DNA from: Serinicoccus chungangensis
Lineage (GTDB): Bacteria > Actinomycetota > Actinomycetes > Actinomycetales > Dermatophilaceae
Reading direction: 5' to 3'
NCBI RefSeq assembly: GCF_001483745.1
Contig: NZ_LQBL01000011.1
Coordinates: 62,001-126,000, forward strand
Length of the DNA: 64,000 bases
Made by a program: the position numbers and the translations under genes. The notes beneath the pieces are model-generated. The model had not been told where the DNA came from. It searched no databases and saw only the letters and a list, made by a program, of their open reading frames with translations. This document shows, one piece after another, positions 46,173 to 53,233 of the stretch. Position 1 is the stretch's first letter. Each line of letters opens with the position of its first letter.

Positions 46173-47423
46173 GGGGGTGCCCTCGTCCTCGTAGACCTCC
46201 TCGCCCTCCTCGACGAGCGCCTCCCCGGCCGCCGGTGTCGGACCCTCGGTGGTCTCTCCCTCGAGCAGCTGCTCGACCTGCCCCGGGCGGGTGCCGTCGA
46301 CGGTCCAGGTGTCCCGGCCGTGCAGCAGCGCGTCGAGCGAGGCCGTGTCACGCACGGTCCCGGCCGTGGCCTGCCGCACCTGCTCGCGCACGCCGTCGTC
46401 GTAGGTGGGGCGCTCGACCTGCCGGAAGATGCCCATGGGCACGGTCTGCATGCTCGGGTCGTCCAGGCGGGAGAGCCCGAAGGCGCTCGTGGGGTCGGGG
46501 TCGGCCGGGTCGTGCACGACGACGGTGTGCCCCTGCGGCACGTCCTGCTCGGGGACGACGTGGAGGCGCCCCTCGGGGTCGCGGACGACGACCTTGGCCT
46601 CGGGGCTCCCCTCGGCGCCGATGCGCACCGGCTCGTGGGCACGCAGGTGCGCCACCCGGCCGGTCGCCTCGTCCCGGTCCTTGAGCAGCTGGAAGGCGCC
46701 GTCGTTGAAGATCGGGCAGTTCTGGTAGATCTCGACCAGCGAGGTGCCGCGGTGCGCGGCCGCCGCCTTGAGCACCTCGGTGAGGTGGGCGCGGTCGGAG
46801 TCCATGGTGCGCGCCACGAAGGTCGCCTCCGAGCCCAGCGCGAGCGACACCGGGTTGAACGGGTGGTCGACCGAGCCGGACGGGGTCGACTTGGTGACCG
46901 CCCCGACGTCCGAGGTGGGGGAGTACTGCCCCTTGGTCAGGCCGTAGATCTTGTTGTTGAACAGCAGGATCGTGAGGTTGACGTTGCGCCGCATCGCGTG
47001 GATGAGGTGGTTGCCGCCGATCGACAGCGCGTCGCCGTCACCGGTGACGACCCACACCGACAGGTCCTCCCGCGAGGTGGCCAGACCGGTGGCGATGGCC
47101 GGCGCACGCCCGTGGATGGAGTGCATCCCGTAGGTGTCGAGGTAGTAGGGGAAGCGGCTGGAGCAGCCGATCCCCGAGACGAACACGATGTTCTCGCGGC
47201 GCAGCCCGAGGTCGGGCAGGAAGCCCTGGACCGCGGCCAGGACGGCGTAGTCGCCGCACCCGGGGCACCAGCGCACCTCCTGGTCGGAGGTGAAGTCCTT
47301 CTTGGTCTGCTTCTCGCCCTCGGGGAGCGTGGGCACCCCGGCGGTGCCCCGGCGGGCCGGCAGCCCGAGCTCGGTGGTGCTGTTCCGGGGGGTCACGGGG
47401 GCGGAGCCCCTGTGGGTCGTCAT
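46170..47423 (-). CDS. korB: 2-oxoacid:ferredoxin oxidoreductase beta subunit
   Basis: A 417-residue ThDP-binding subunit of a 2-oxoacid (probably 2-oxoglutarate) ferredoxin oxidoreductase. Cysteines in RWCPGCGDYAVL, GIGCSSRFPYY and YQNCPIFND match the [4Fe-4S] ligands of the family. The ThDP/Mg motif is GDGDALSIGGNHLIHAMRRN followed by FNNKIYGLTKGQYSPTS. The C-terminal 40 residues are very acidic. The ATG overlaps the korA stop (ATGA). The enzyme would decarboxylate 2-oxoglutarate to succinyl-CoA while reducing ferredoxin. No ferredoxin gene is adjacent. Confidence 0.94.
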   Translation of the reverse strand: MTTHRGSAPVTPRNSTTELGLPARRGTAGVPTLPEGEKQTKKDFTSDQEVRWCPGCGDYAVLAAVQGFLPDLGLRRENIVFVSGIGCSSRFPYYLDTYGMHSIHGRAPAIATGLATSREDLSVWVVTGDGDALSIGGNHLIHAMRRNVNLTILLFNNKIYGLTKGQYSPTSDVGAVTKSTPSGSVDHPFNPVSLALGSEATFVARTMDSDRAHLTEVLKAAAAHRGTSLVEIYQNCPIFNDGAFQLLKDRDEATGRVAHLRAHEPVRIGAEGSPEAKVVVRDPEGRLHVVPEQDVPQGHTVVVHDPADPDPTSAFGLSRLDDPSMQTVPMGIFRQVERPTYDDGVREQVRQATAGTVRDTASLDALLHGRDTWTVDGTRPGQVEQLLEGETTEGPTPAAGEALVEEGEEVYEDEGTP

Positions 47424-49315
47424 ACCGTCACCTCCTGCGACTGGACCTCCATGAGGTTCTCGTGGATCACCTGCGCCAGCTCGCCCGCGGTGAACGGCAG
47501 GCCGCGCACCTGGGTGTGGCTGCGGACGTCGACGAGGTAGGTGCCGCGCAGCAGCAGCGCGAGCTGGCCGAGGTTCATCTCGGGCACGACCACCCGGTCG
47601 TAGCGGCGCAGGACCTCGCCGAGGTCGGCGGGGAAGGGGTTGAGGTGGCGCAGGTGGGCCCGCGCGACCTTGGCGCCGGTGGCGCGCACGAGCCGGGTGG
47701 CGGCGCCGATCGGGCCGTAGGTCGAGCCCCACCCGAGGACGAGGACGCGCGCCTCGCCGCTGGGGTCGTCCACCTCGATCGGGGGTATGGAGTCGGCGAT
47801 CGCCCCGATCTTGGCCTGCCGCAGGCGCACCATCCGGTCGTGGTTGGCCGGGTCGTAGGAGATGTTGCCGGTGACGTCGGCCTTCTCGATCCCGCCGATG
47901 CGGTGCTCCAGACCCGGGGTCCCGGGCACCGCCCAGGGCCGGGCGAGGGTCTGGTCGTCCCGCAGGTAGGGGTGGAAGACCGGCTCGCCCTTCTCGTCGG
48001 TGGCGTTGGGCTCGGTGGTGTGCCGGACGGTGAGGTCGGGCAGCTGCGCGGCCGCCGGGATCTGCCAGGGCTCGGAGCCGTTGCCGAGGTAGCCGTCGGA
48101 CAGCAGGATGACCGGGGTGCGGTAGGTGGTGGCGATGCGGACCGCCTCCAGGGCCGCGTCGAAGCAGTCGGTCGGCGACTGGGCGGCCACGACGGCGACC
48201 GGCGACTCACCGTTGCGGCCGTGCAGCGCCTGCAGCAGGTCGGCCTGCTCGGTCTTGGTCGGCAGACCGGTCGAGGGGCCCCCGCGCTGGATGTCGATGA
48301 CGAGCAGCGGCAGCTCGGTCGCCACGGCGAGCCCGATGGTCTCGCTCTTGAGCGCCAGGCCCGGTCCGGAGGTGGTCGTCACCCCGAGGGACCCGCCGAA
48401 GCTGGCGCCCAGCGCCATCCCGACGGCGGCGATCTCGTCCTCGGCCTGCAGCGTGGTGACGCCGTGCGCCTTGAGCGTGGACAGCTGGTGCAGGACGTCG
48501 GAGGCAGGGGTGATGGGGTAGGACCCCAGCACCAGCGGCAGCCCGGTGCGGTAGGCCGAGGCCACCAGCCCCAGCGCCAGCGCCTGGTTGCCGGTGATCG
48601 TGCGGTAGGTCCCGGGGGTCATCGGCGCCGGCGCCACCTGGTAGCGCACCGCGAAGTCCTCGGTGGTCTCGCCGTAGGCGTGGCCGGTGCGCAGGGCGGT
48701 GAGGTTGGCCTCGAGGATCTCGGGGGCCTGGGCGAACTTGGCGCGCAGGAAGGCCTCCGTCGAGGCGGTGTCGCGCGAGTAGAGCCAAGACAGCAGGCCC
48801 AGCGCCAGCATGTTCTTGGCGCGTTCCTTCTCCTTGCGGGTCAGCCCGTCGAACGCGGCCAGGGCCTCGACGGTCATCGACGTCAGCGGCAGGGCGTGCA
48901 CGTGGTAGCCCGCGTCGGTGAGGGAGTCGTCCTCCAGCGGGTTCGCGGCATACCCCACCTTGGCGAGGTTGCGCCGGGTGAACTCGTCGGAGTTGACGAT
49001 GACCGTCGCGCCGCGAGGCAGGTCCGGCAGGTTGGCCTTGAGCGCCGCCGGGTTCATCGCGACGAGCACGTCGGGCGCGTCCCCGGGGGTGGCGATGTCG
49101 TGGTCGGCGAAGTGGACCTGGAAGGAGCTGACGCCCGGCAGCGTGCCCTGGGGGGCGCGGATCTCGGCCGGGAAGTTCGGCAGCGTGGACAGGTCGTTGC
49201 CCAGGGCCGCGGTGTCGGAGGTGAAGCGGTCGCCGGTGAGCTGCATCCCGTCGCCGGAGTCCCCGGCGAAGCGGATCACGACGCGCTCGAGCTGGTGCAG
49301 TGGAGTAGAAGACAT
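47420..49315 (-). CDS. korA: 2-oxoacid:ferredoxin oxidoreductase alpha subunit (fused gamma-alpha)
   Basis: A 631-residue subunit with the gamma domain first (VVIRFAGDSGDGMQLTGDRF, about residues 12-190), then the alpha domain (GNQALALGLVASAYRTGLPLVLGSYPITPASDVLH) and the C-terminal PFOR-II-like domain (HLRHLNPFPADLGEVLRRYDRVVVPEMNLGQL). This fused form is typical of KorA in actinobacteria. The ATG at 49315 is used here; a TTG four codons earlier is less likely. The 60 bases upstream are AT-rich for this genome, with TAGTCT at 49327-49332 as a possible -10 box. Confidence 0.94.
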   Translation of the reverse strand: MSSTPLHQLERVVIRFAGDSGDGMQLTGDRFTSDTAALGNDLSTLPNFPAEIRAPQGTLPGVSSFQVHFADHDIATPGDAPDVLVAMNPAALKANLPDLPRGATVIVNSDEFTRRNLAKVGYAANPLEDDSLTDAGYHVHALPLTSMTVEALAAFDGLTRKEKERAKNMLALGLLSWLYSRDTASTEAFLRAKFAQAPEILEANLTALRTGHAYGETTEDFAVRYQVAPAPMTPGTYRTITGNQALALGLVASAYRTGLPLVLGSYPITPASDVLHQLSTLKAHGVTTLQAEDEIAAVGMALGASFGGSLGVTTTSGPGLALKSETIGLAVATELPLLVIDIQRGGPSTGLPTKTEQADLLQALHGRNGESPVAVVAAQSPTDCFDAALEAVRIATTYRTPVILLSDGYLGNGSEPWQIPAAAQLPDLTVRHTTEPNATDEKGEPVFHPYLRDDQTLARPWAVPGTPGLEHRIGGIEKADVTGNISYDPANHDRMVRLRQAKIGAIADSIPPIEVDDPSGEARVLVLGWGSTYGPIGAATRLVRATGAKVARAHLRHLNPFPADLGEVLRRYDRVVVPEMNLGQLALLLRGTYLVDVRSHTQVRGLPFTAGELAQVIHENLMEVQSQEVTV

Positions 49316-49326
49316 GTCAATAGACA

Positions 49327-49332
49327 AGACTA
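49327..49332 (-). promoter_or_regulatory. Possible -10 box of korAB
   Basis: TAGTCT on the reverse strand, about 12 bases before the ATG, in an AT-richer stretch. A TGTC-aata-GACA inverted repeat (49315-49326) lies between it and the start and could bind a regulator. Confidence 0.4.
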
Positions 49333-49353
49333 CTCTCCCCTAATAGCGGTTCG

Positions 49354-49377
49354 GACCGCGGCGCGGGACCCGCGGTC
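49354..49377. terminator. Hairpin at the end of the TraR/DksA gene
   Basis: GACCGCGG (49354-49361) and CCGCGGTC (49370-49377) form a perfect 8-bp stem with an 8-base loop. It overlaps the stop codon of the reverse-strand zinc-finger gene and probably separates it from korAB. Confidence 0.5.
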
Positions 49378-49696
49378 AGCCGTGGCGCACGCAGGTGGTC
49401 GCCCAGGGCCGGGCCTCCAGGCGGCCCTCGGGGATGCTCTCGCCGCACACCCGGCAGCGCCCGTAGCTGCCGTCCTCGAGCGCGGCGAGAGCCCCGTCGA
49501 TGCCGGTCAGGAGGTCCTGCAGGGTGTCGTGAGCGCTCACCGCGGTCAGCCGGTCGACGGCCATGGCGGTGCCGTCCCCGACCCGCTTGCCGAAGGAGAT
49601 GCTGCCCTGGTCCTGGACGGGGGCGCTGAGCTGCTCCATCTGGGCGACGACCTCGGCCCGCTTGGCCTCCAGCCGGGTACGTGCCTGCTCGTCCAT
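49376..49696 (-). CDS. TraR/DksA family zinc-finger protein
   Basis: A 106-residue protein with an N-terminal helical hairpin (RTRLEAKRAEVVAQMEQL) and a C-terminal zinc finger. The finger begins CRVCGESIPEGRLEARPWATTC, as expected for TraR/DksA, but the fourth ligand position is histidine (CVRH) rather than cysteine. Relatives bind RNA polymerase in the secondary channel or act as small regulators; the acidic tip of DksA is not obvious here. CATGCT lies six bases before the ATG at 49696, so it is probably leaderless. Confidence 0.85.
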   Translation of the reverse strand: MDEQARTRLEAKRAEVVAQMEQLSAPVQDQGSISFGKRVGDGTAMAVDRLTAVSAHDTLQDLLTGIDGALAALEDGSYGRCRVCGESIPEGRLEARPWATTCVRHG

Positions 49697-49732
49697 CGCC
49701 CCAGCATGGCACGCGGTGGGCGAGGGCCCGAC

Positions 49733-50827
49733 TCAGAGGATGTCGTCGGTGGTGCCGAAGCTGCGGTAGTTGAGGTAGGACCGGCGGACCTTGAGCGCCG
49801 TCCGCAGCGGGGTGCTCAGCGGCGACAGGGCGAGGTCGTAGGCCGGGAACCAGTAGCGCTGCGACCCGAACTTGAGCTTCATCCGCAGCACGCCGAAGGA
49901 GTGCTTCTTCTCGTCGAGGAGCCGCGGGATGCCCCACAGGTCCAGCCGGGAGTACCCGTGCTCGTGGGCGTCGGTGATCGCCGACCAGTAGAACGCGTCG
50001 GGCGCCTTGGCGTCCTTGCGCTTCTCGCCCTCCGAGGGCGGGCGGTCGTCCCGCACCGACCCGCCGTAGAGGTAGGCGGTGGTGTCGCCGAGCCCGAGGA
50101 AGAAGCCGCCGGCGAGCGCGCGGCCCTCGTGCCGGGAGAGCAGCAGGTAGGCCTCGCCGCCGTCCTGGTCGGCCTCCCGCAGGAGCGTCTTGTAGTAGCG
50201 GCGGGGGAAGGCGCCCAGGCTGGACCGCTCGTTGGTCGCGGTGAAGATCTCCCAGAAGTCCTCGAAGCTCTCGTCCCGACCGGCCTGCACCCCCATCCGC
50301 TCGGCCGTGCGCACGTTGCGGCGGGCCATCTTGTGCAGCCCGGCGAAGACGGTGTCCGGCTCCTGGCTGGTGTCGATGAGGATGGTGTGCTCGGGCTGCT
50401 CGGTCCGGGCCCGTCGGAAGGGGCCGATGCGGTCGGGGATGACCGCCTGCTCGGCCGCCAGGTCCTCCTGCTCGGGGCTGTCGCCGGCGACGAGGGGCTC
50501 GGGCGGCTCGATCGTGAGGAAGTGGTCGGTGCGGCGCGCGACCCGACGGACCGCCCGGGCGAACTCGGGCAGCAGCGACCGGTCGGCCAGGACCGGCCCG
50601 CGGGGGGCGTACAACGTGCTGACGCCCGGGACCAGCGACTTGCGCATGAGCTGCACGGCGCCGACCGTGCGCCCGCCCTGGCGCACGAGGTAGCGCACCG
50701 GCTCCTGACCCAGCACCCGCCGGGCCTCGCCGTAGCCCCACCCCTGCAGCGGGCTGCTCACCGGGAGGTCGAGCAGGGCTGCCATGTAGGACGCGCGGTC
50801 GGTGGCCGTCTCGAGGGTCAAGGTCAT
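49733..50827 (-). CDS. FemAB-family peptidoglycan bridge aminoacyltransferase-like protein
   Basis: A 364-residue protein of the FemX/FemAB family, which adds amino acids from tRNA to lipid II side chains. Double GNAT-like features are visible: SSPLQGWGYGEARRVLGQEP, then KMARRNVRTAERMGV, RRYYKTLLREADQDGGEAYLLL and YWSAITDAHEHGYSRLDLWGIP, with KLKFGSQRYWFP near the end, all typical. The ATG at 50827 lies six bases after TACCCT, deciding the start. Which amino acid is added cannot be told; it may also be one of the many FemAB-like paralogues with other roles. Confidence 0.85.
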   Translation of the reverse strand: MTLTLETATDRASYMAALLDLPVSSPLQGWGYGEARRVLGQEPVRYLVRQGGRTVGAVQLMRKSLVPGVSTLYAPRGPVLADRSLLPEFARAVRRVARRTDHFLTIEPPEPLVAGDSPEQEDLAAEQAVIPDRIGPFRRARTEQPEHTILIDTSQEPDTVFAGLHKMARRNVRTAERMGVQAGRDESFEDFWEIFTATNERSSLGAFPRRYYKTLLREADQDGGEAYLLLSRHEGRALAGGFFLGLGDTTAYLYGGSVRDDRPPSEGEKRKDAKAPDAFYWSAITDAHEHGYSRLDLWGIPRLLDEKKHSFGVLRMKLKFGSQRYWFPAYDLALSPLSTPLRTALKVRRSYLNYRSFGTTDDIL

Positions 50828-50833
50828 GGCGAC

Positions 50834-50839
50834 AGGGTA
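50834..50839 (-). promoter_or_regulatory. Probable -10 box of the FemAB-like gene
   Basis: TACCCT on the reverse strand, six bases before the ATG. Confidence 0.5.
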
Positions 50840-50898
50840 GCCGCCGGGCGGGCGCCCTCCGAGGACGACGAGCCGGGGCGCTGGCACACTCGGTGACC

Positions 50899-51672
50899 AT
50901 GGTGGAGACAGTCGCGGACGAGGCGGTCCACGCCCTCGGGTGGGAGCACCTGGAGCCGCCCGACCTGCGTGGCCGGACCGTGGTGATGACCGGCGCGAGC
51001 GACGGGATCGGGCGGGAGAGCGCGCTGCACCTGGCCCGGTGGGGTGCCCGGCTCGTCCTCCCCGTGCGCGACCGCGCGAAGGGGGAGCGGGTGCGCGCCC
51101 GGCTGCTGCGGGAGGGCTCCCGAGGCGGGGACGACGCGGTCACGCTGGTCGACCTGGACCTCGCCGACCTCGCCTCGGTGCGGCGTGCGGCGACCGACAT
51201 CCGCGGTCTGCTGGGCGCTGAGCGGGCCGACCTGGTCCACGTGGCCGGGGTCGTGTCGCCGGGTCGCCGGGAGACCGTGGACGGGTTCGAGCTGCTGCTC
51301 GGGGTCAACGCGCTGGCGCCGATGCTCCTCACCGAGTCCCTCCTGCCCGTCGTGCGCGAACGGGTCGTCCTGGTGACGTCGCACGCGCACACCTCGGGCC
51401 GGACGGACCACGACGACCCCCACTTCCGGCGGACCCGGTGGACCCTGCCGCGGGCGTACTCCCGGGCCAAGCTCACCGCGATGCTGTGGGGCCTCGACCT
51501 GGGCGCCCGTAAGCCGGCGGGCACCCAGGTGCAGCTGACGCACCCCGGCTGGGTGGTCACCAACCTCCAGAACGCCAGCGGTGACGACCGGGTCGACCGG
51601 CTGGTCACGGCGGCCAGCCGCCCGCTGGCGATGACGGCCGCCCAGGGGGCCGCCTCGGTGCTGTCTCGCTGA
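50899..51672 (+). CDS. SDR family oxidoreductase, C-terminus lost by frameshift
   Basis: A short-chain dehydrogenase of 257 readable residues. It has the NAD(P) motif TGASDGIGRESALHLARWG, the retinol-dehydrogenase-like ERADLVHVAGVV and GFELLLGVNALAPMLLTESLLP, the active serine region VTSHAHTSG and YSRAK (YXXXK). The frame ends early at a TGA just after AASVLSR. The expected C-terminal 65 residues (GSYVGPEGWQHLRGRPT onward) are intact in the next frame down to 51863, so the gene has lost one base or gained two near 51660-51672. The ATG at 50899 lies eight bases after CACACT. The substrate is unknown. The product may be inactive or the shift may be a sequencing error. Confidence 0.8.
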   Translation: MVETVADEAVHALGWEHLEPPDLRGRTVVMTGASDGIGRESALHLARWGARLVLPVRDRAKGERVRARLLREGSRGGDDAVTLVDLDLADLASVRRAATDIRGLLGAERADLVHVAGVVSPGRRETVDGFELLLGVNALAPMLLTESLLPVVRERVVLVTSHAHTSGRTDHDDPHFRRTRWTLPRAYSRAKLTAMLWGLDLGARKPAGTQVQLTHPGWVVTNLQNASGDDRVDRLVTAASRPLAMTAAQGAASVLSR

Positions 51673-51863
51673 CCCAGCCGCTGCCACCGGGGTCCTACGT
51701 GGGACCCGAAGGGTGGCAGCACCTGCGGGGGCGACCGACGCTCATCCGGCGCTCCGCCCGGGCGCTGGACCGCGCGGAGGCGGCGCGGACCGTCGCCTGG
51801 ATGCGGCACGAGGTGGGTCTGGACGGGGACGGACCCGCACCGGGCCCGGCGACGCCGGGCTGA
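51673..51863 (+). pseudogene. Out-of-frame C-terminal part of the SDR gene
   Basis: Read one base earlier in phase, the DNA continues the SDR as LTQPLPPGSYVGPEG, then GWQHLRGRPTLIRRSARALD and a final helix, ending in TGA at 51861-51863. This is the familiar tail of the longer retinol-dehydrogenase-like SDRs. It has no start codon or ribosome-binding site of its own that would make it a separate gene. Confidence 0.75.
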
Positions 51864-51865
51864 CC

Positions 51866-52372
51866 TCAGCGCCGGGCCCGCTGCGCCGCGACGACCTCCT
51901 CGAGCCGGCCCTCGCGCAGGGCGGCGACGAGCCCGGCCACGGCGTCCTCGACCTGGTCGTACATCGCGACGAACGCCTCCCGGGACTGGCCCCAGGGGTC
52001 GGGCACGTCACGCACCCCCTCGCCCGCGTCGGGGGCGAACGCGCCCAGCCGCACCACCCGGGCCGCCTCCTCGGGCGTCCGGGCCAGCGCCAGCAGGTCC
52101 TCCTCGTTGGCGGAGTCCATGGCCAGCACCAGGTCGGCCCGGTCGAAGTCGTCGGCGGCGAACTGCGCCCCCCGGCTGGTGAAGGCGTAGCCCCGGCGCT
52201 CGCCCTCGGCGCTGGAGGCCGGGTTCGGCGGCTCACCCACGTGGTAGTCGCCCGTGCCGGCCGAGCTCACGCTCACGCCCTCGATCCCGGCCTCCCGCAG
52301 AGCGTGGACGAGGACGGCCTCGGCGGCGGGGGAGCGGCAGACGTTGCCCAGGCAGACGGTCATGATGTGCAT
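51866..52372 (-). CDS. Low-molecular-weight phosphatase (LMW-PTP family)
   Basis: A 168-residue phosphatase. The P-loop CLGNVCRS starts at C7 with R13, the CX5R nucleophile and arginine. The general-acid loop reads VPDPWGQS, with tryptophan where tyrosine is usual after the DP. Though named tyrosine phosphatases, some bacterial members act on sugar-amine phosphates. It is divergent from a fructosamine kinase gene, with 41 bases between, which fits a role in protein deglycation. An alternative ATG at 52363 is three codons in. Confidence 0.9.
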   Translation of the reverse strand: MHIMTVCLGNVCRSPAAEAVLVHALREAGIEGVSVSSAGTGDYHVGEPPNPASSAEGERRGYAFTSRGAQFAADDFDRADLVLAMDSANEEDLLALARTPEEAARVVRLGAFAPDAGEGVRDVPDPWGQSREAFVAMYDQVEDAVAGLVAALREGRLEEVVAAQRARR

Positions 52373-52401
52373 GCCCCCACCCTCTCACCGACGCCGGCTG
52401 C

Positions 52402-52407
52402 GAGGCT
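52402..52407 (+). promoter_or_regulatory. Possible -10 box of the fructosamine kinase gene
   Basis: GAGGCT, six bases before the ATG at 52414. It keeps only part of the TANNNT pattern. Confidence 0.35.
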
Positions 52408-52413
52408 GGGGCC

Positions 52414-53163
52414 ATGACACGGGCGGACGGACCCTTCACCAAGACCCGCGCGGACGCACCGGCGCTCTTCTTCGACCGGGAGGCCGTGGGGCTGCGGGCG
52501 CTGGCCGCGGCGGGGGCGCGGGTGCCCGAGGTGCTCGCGGTCTCGCACACCGGGATCAGCATCGAGCAGGTGCCCTCCGGGGGCCACCGCACCGCCGCCT
52601 CGGAGGAGGCCTTCGGTCGCGAGCTGGCCGCCCTGCACCGGACCACGGGAGACCGGTACGGCGCGGTGGACGGCGAGCCCACGGCATACCTCGGCGACTG
52701 CCCGGTGGACCTCGCCCCCTGCGACACCCTCGCGGAGTCCTGGCTCGACCGACGGGTGGTGCCGCTGGCCCGCCGGGCCGTGGAGTCCGGCCGGCTCGAC
52801 CCCTCGGCGCTGGAGGACGCCCGGGCCCTGGGGGCCGAGCACCTGGGGCCGGTCGAGCCGCCGACGCTGGTCCACGGGGACCTCTGGGCCGGCAACCGGC
52901 TCGTCGACGACCGCGGCCGCAGCTGGCTCGTCGACCCGTGCGCGCACTACGCCCACCGCGAGGTGGACCTCGCGATGATGCAGCTCTTCGGCGGGTTCAG
53001 CGGACGGGTCCTCGCGGCCTACGTCGAGGCGTTCCCCCTCGCCGAGGGCTGGGAGCGCAGGACCGCGGTCTTCCAGACGGTGCCGCTGCTGGTGCACGTC
53101 CTCCTCTTCGGCGGGGGGTATGCCGTGCAGGCCGGTGACGCGCTGCGCGCCGCCCGGGGCTGA
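52414..53163 (+). CDS. Fructosamine/ketosamine kinase family protein
   Basis: A 249-residue kinase-fold protein that would phosphorylate sugar adducts (ketosamines) on amines or proteins, making them unstable. The catalytic loop is LVHGDLWAGNRLVD and the metal-binding segment is WLVDPCAHYAHREVDLAMMQLFGGF, both diagnostic. N-terminal FTKTRADAPALFFDREAVGLRAL is the usual start. It is slightly shorter than the usual 280-290 residues. The ATG at 52414 follows a possible -10 box. It is divergent from the LMW phosphatase. Confidence 0.92.
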   Translation: MTRADGPFTKTRADAPALFFDREAVGLRALAAAGARVPEVLAVSHTGISIEQVPSGGHRTAASEEAFGRELAALHRTTGDRYGAVDGEPTAYLGDCPVDLAPCDTLAESWLDRRVVPLARRAVESGRLDPSALEDARALGAEHLGPVEPPTLVHGDLWAGNRLVDDRGRSWLVDPCAHYAHREVDLAMMQLFGGFSGRVLAAYVEAFPLAEGWERRTAVFQTVPLLVHVLLFGGGYAVQAGDALRAARG

Positions 53164-53233
53164 CCCTGGGCGGGCCGGTCCCTCCGGTGGGCGGGGCTCG
53201 TGCTGAGATGGGGCGAGAGGTGAGGAGGCGGTC

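Noticed and set aside
47462-50896. A forward-strand open frame of over 1,100 codons opposite korA, the TraR/DksA gene and the FemAB-like gene
   Set aside because: Its composition is that of an antisense shadow (Gly/Arg/Val/Gln-rich), and the genes on the other strand have full family motifs.
51699-51863. A separate small gene starting at the GTG at 51699
   Set aside because: The product is clearly the tail of the preceding SDR in another phase and has no ribosome-binding site or -10 box.
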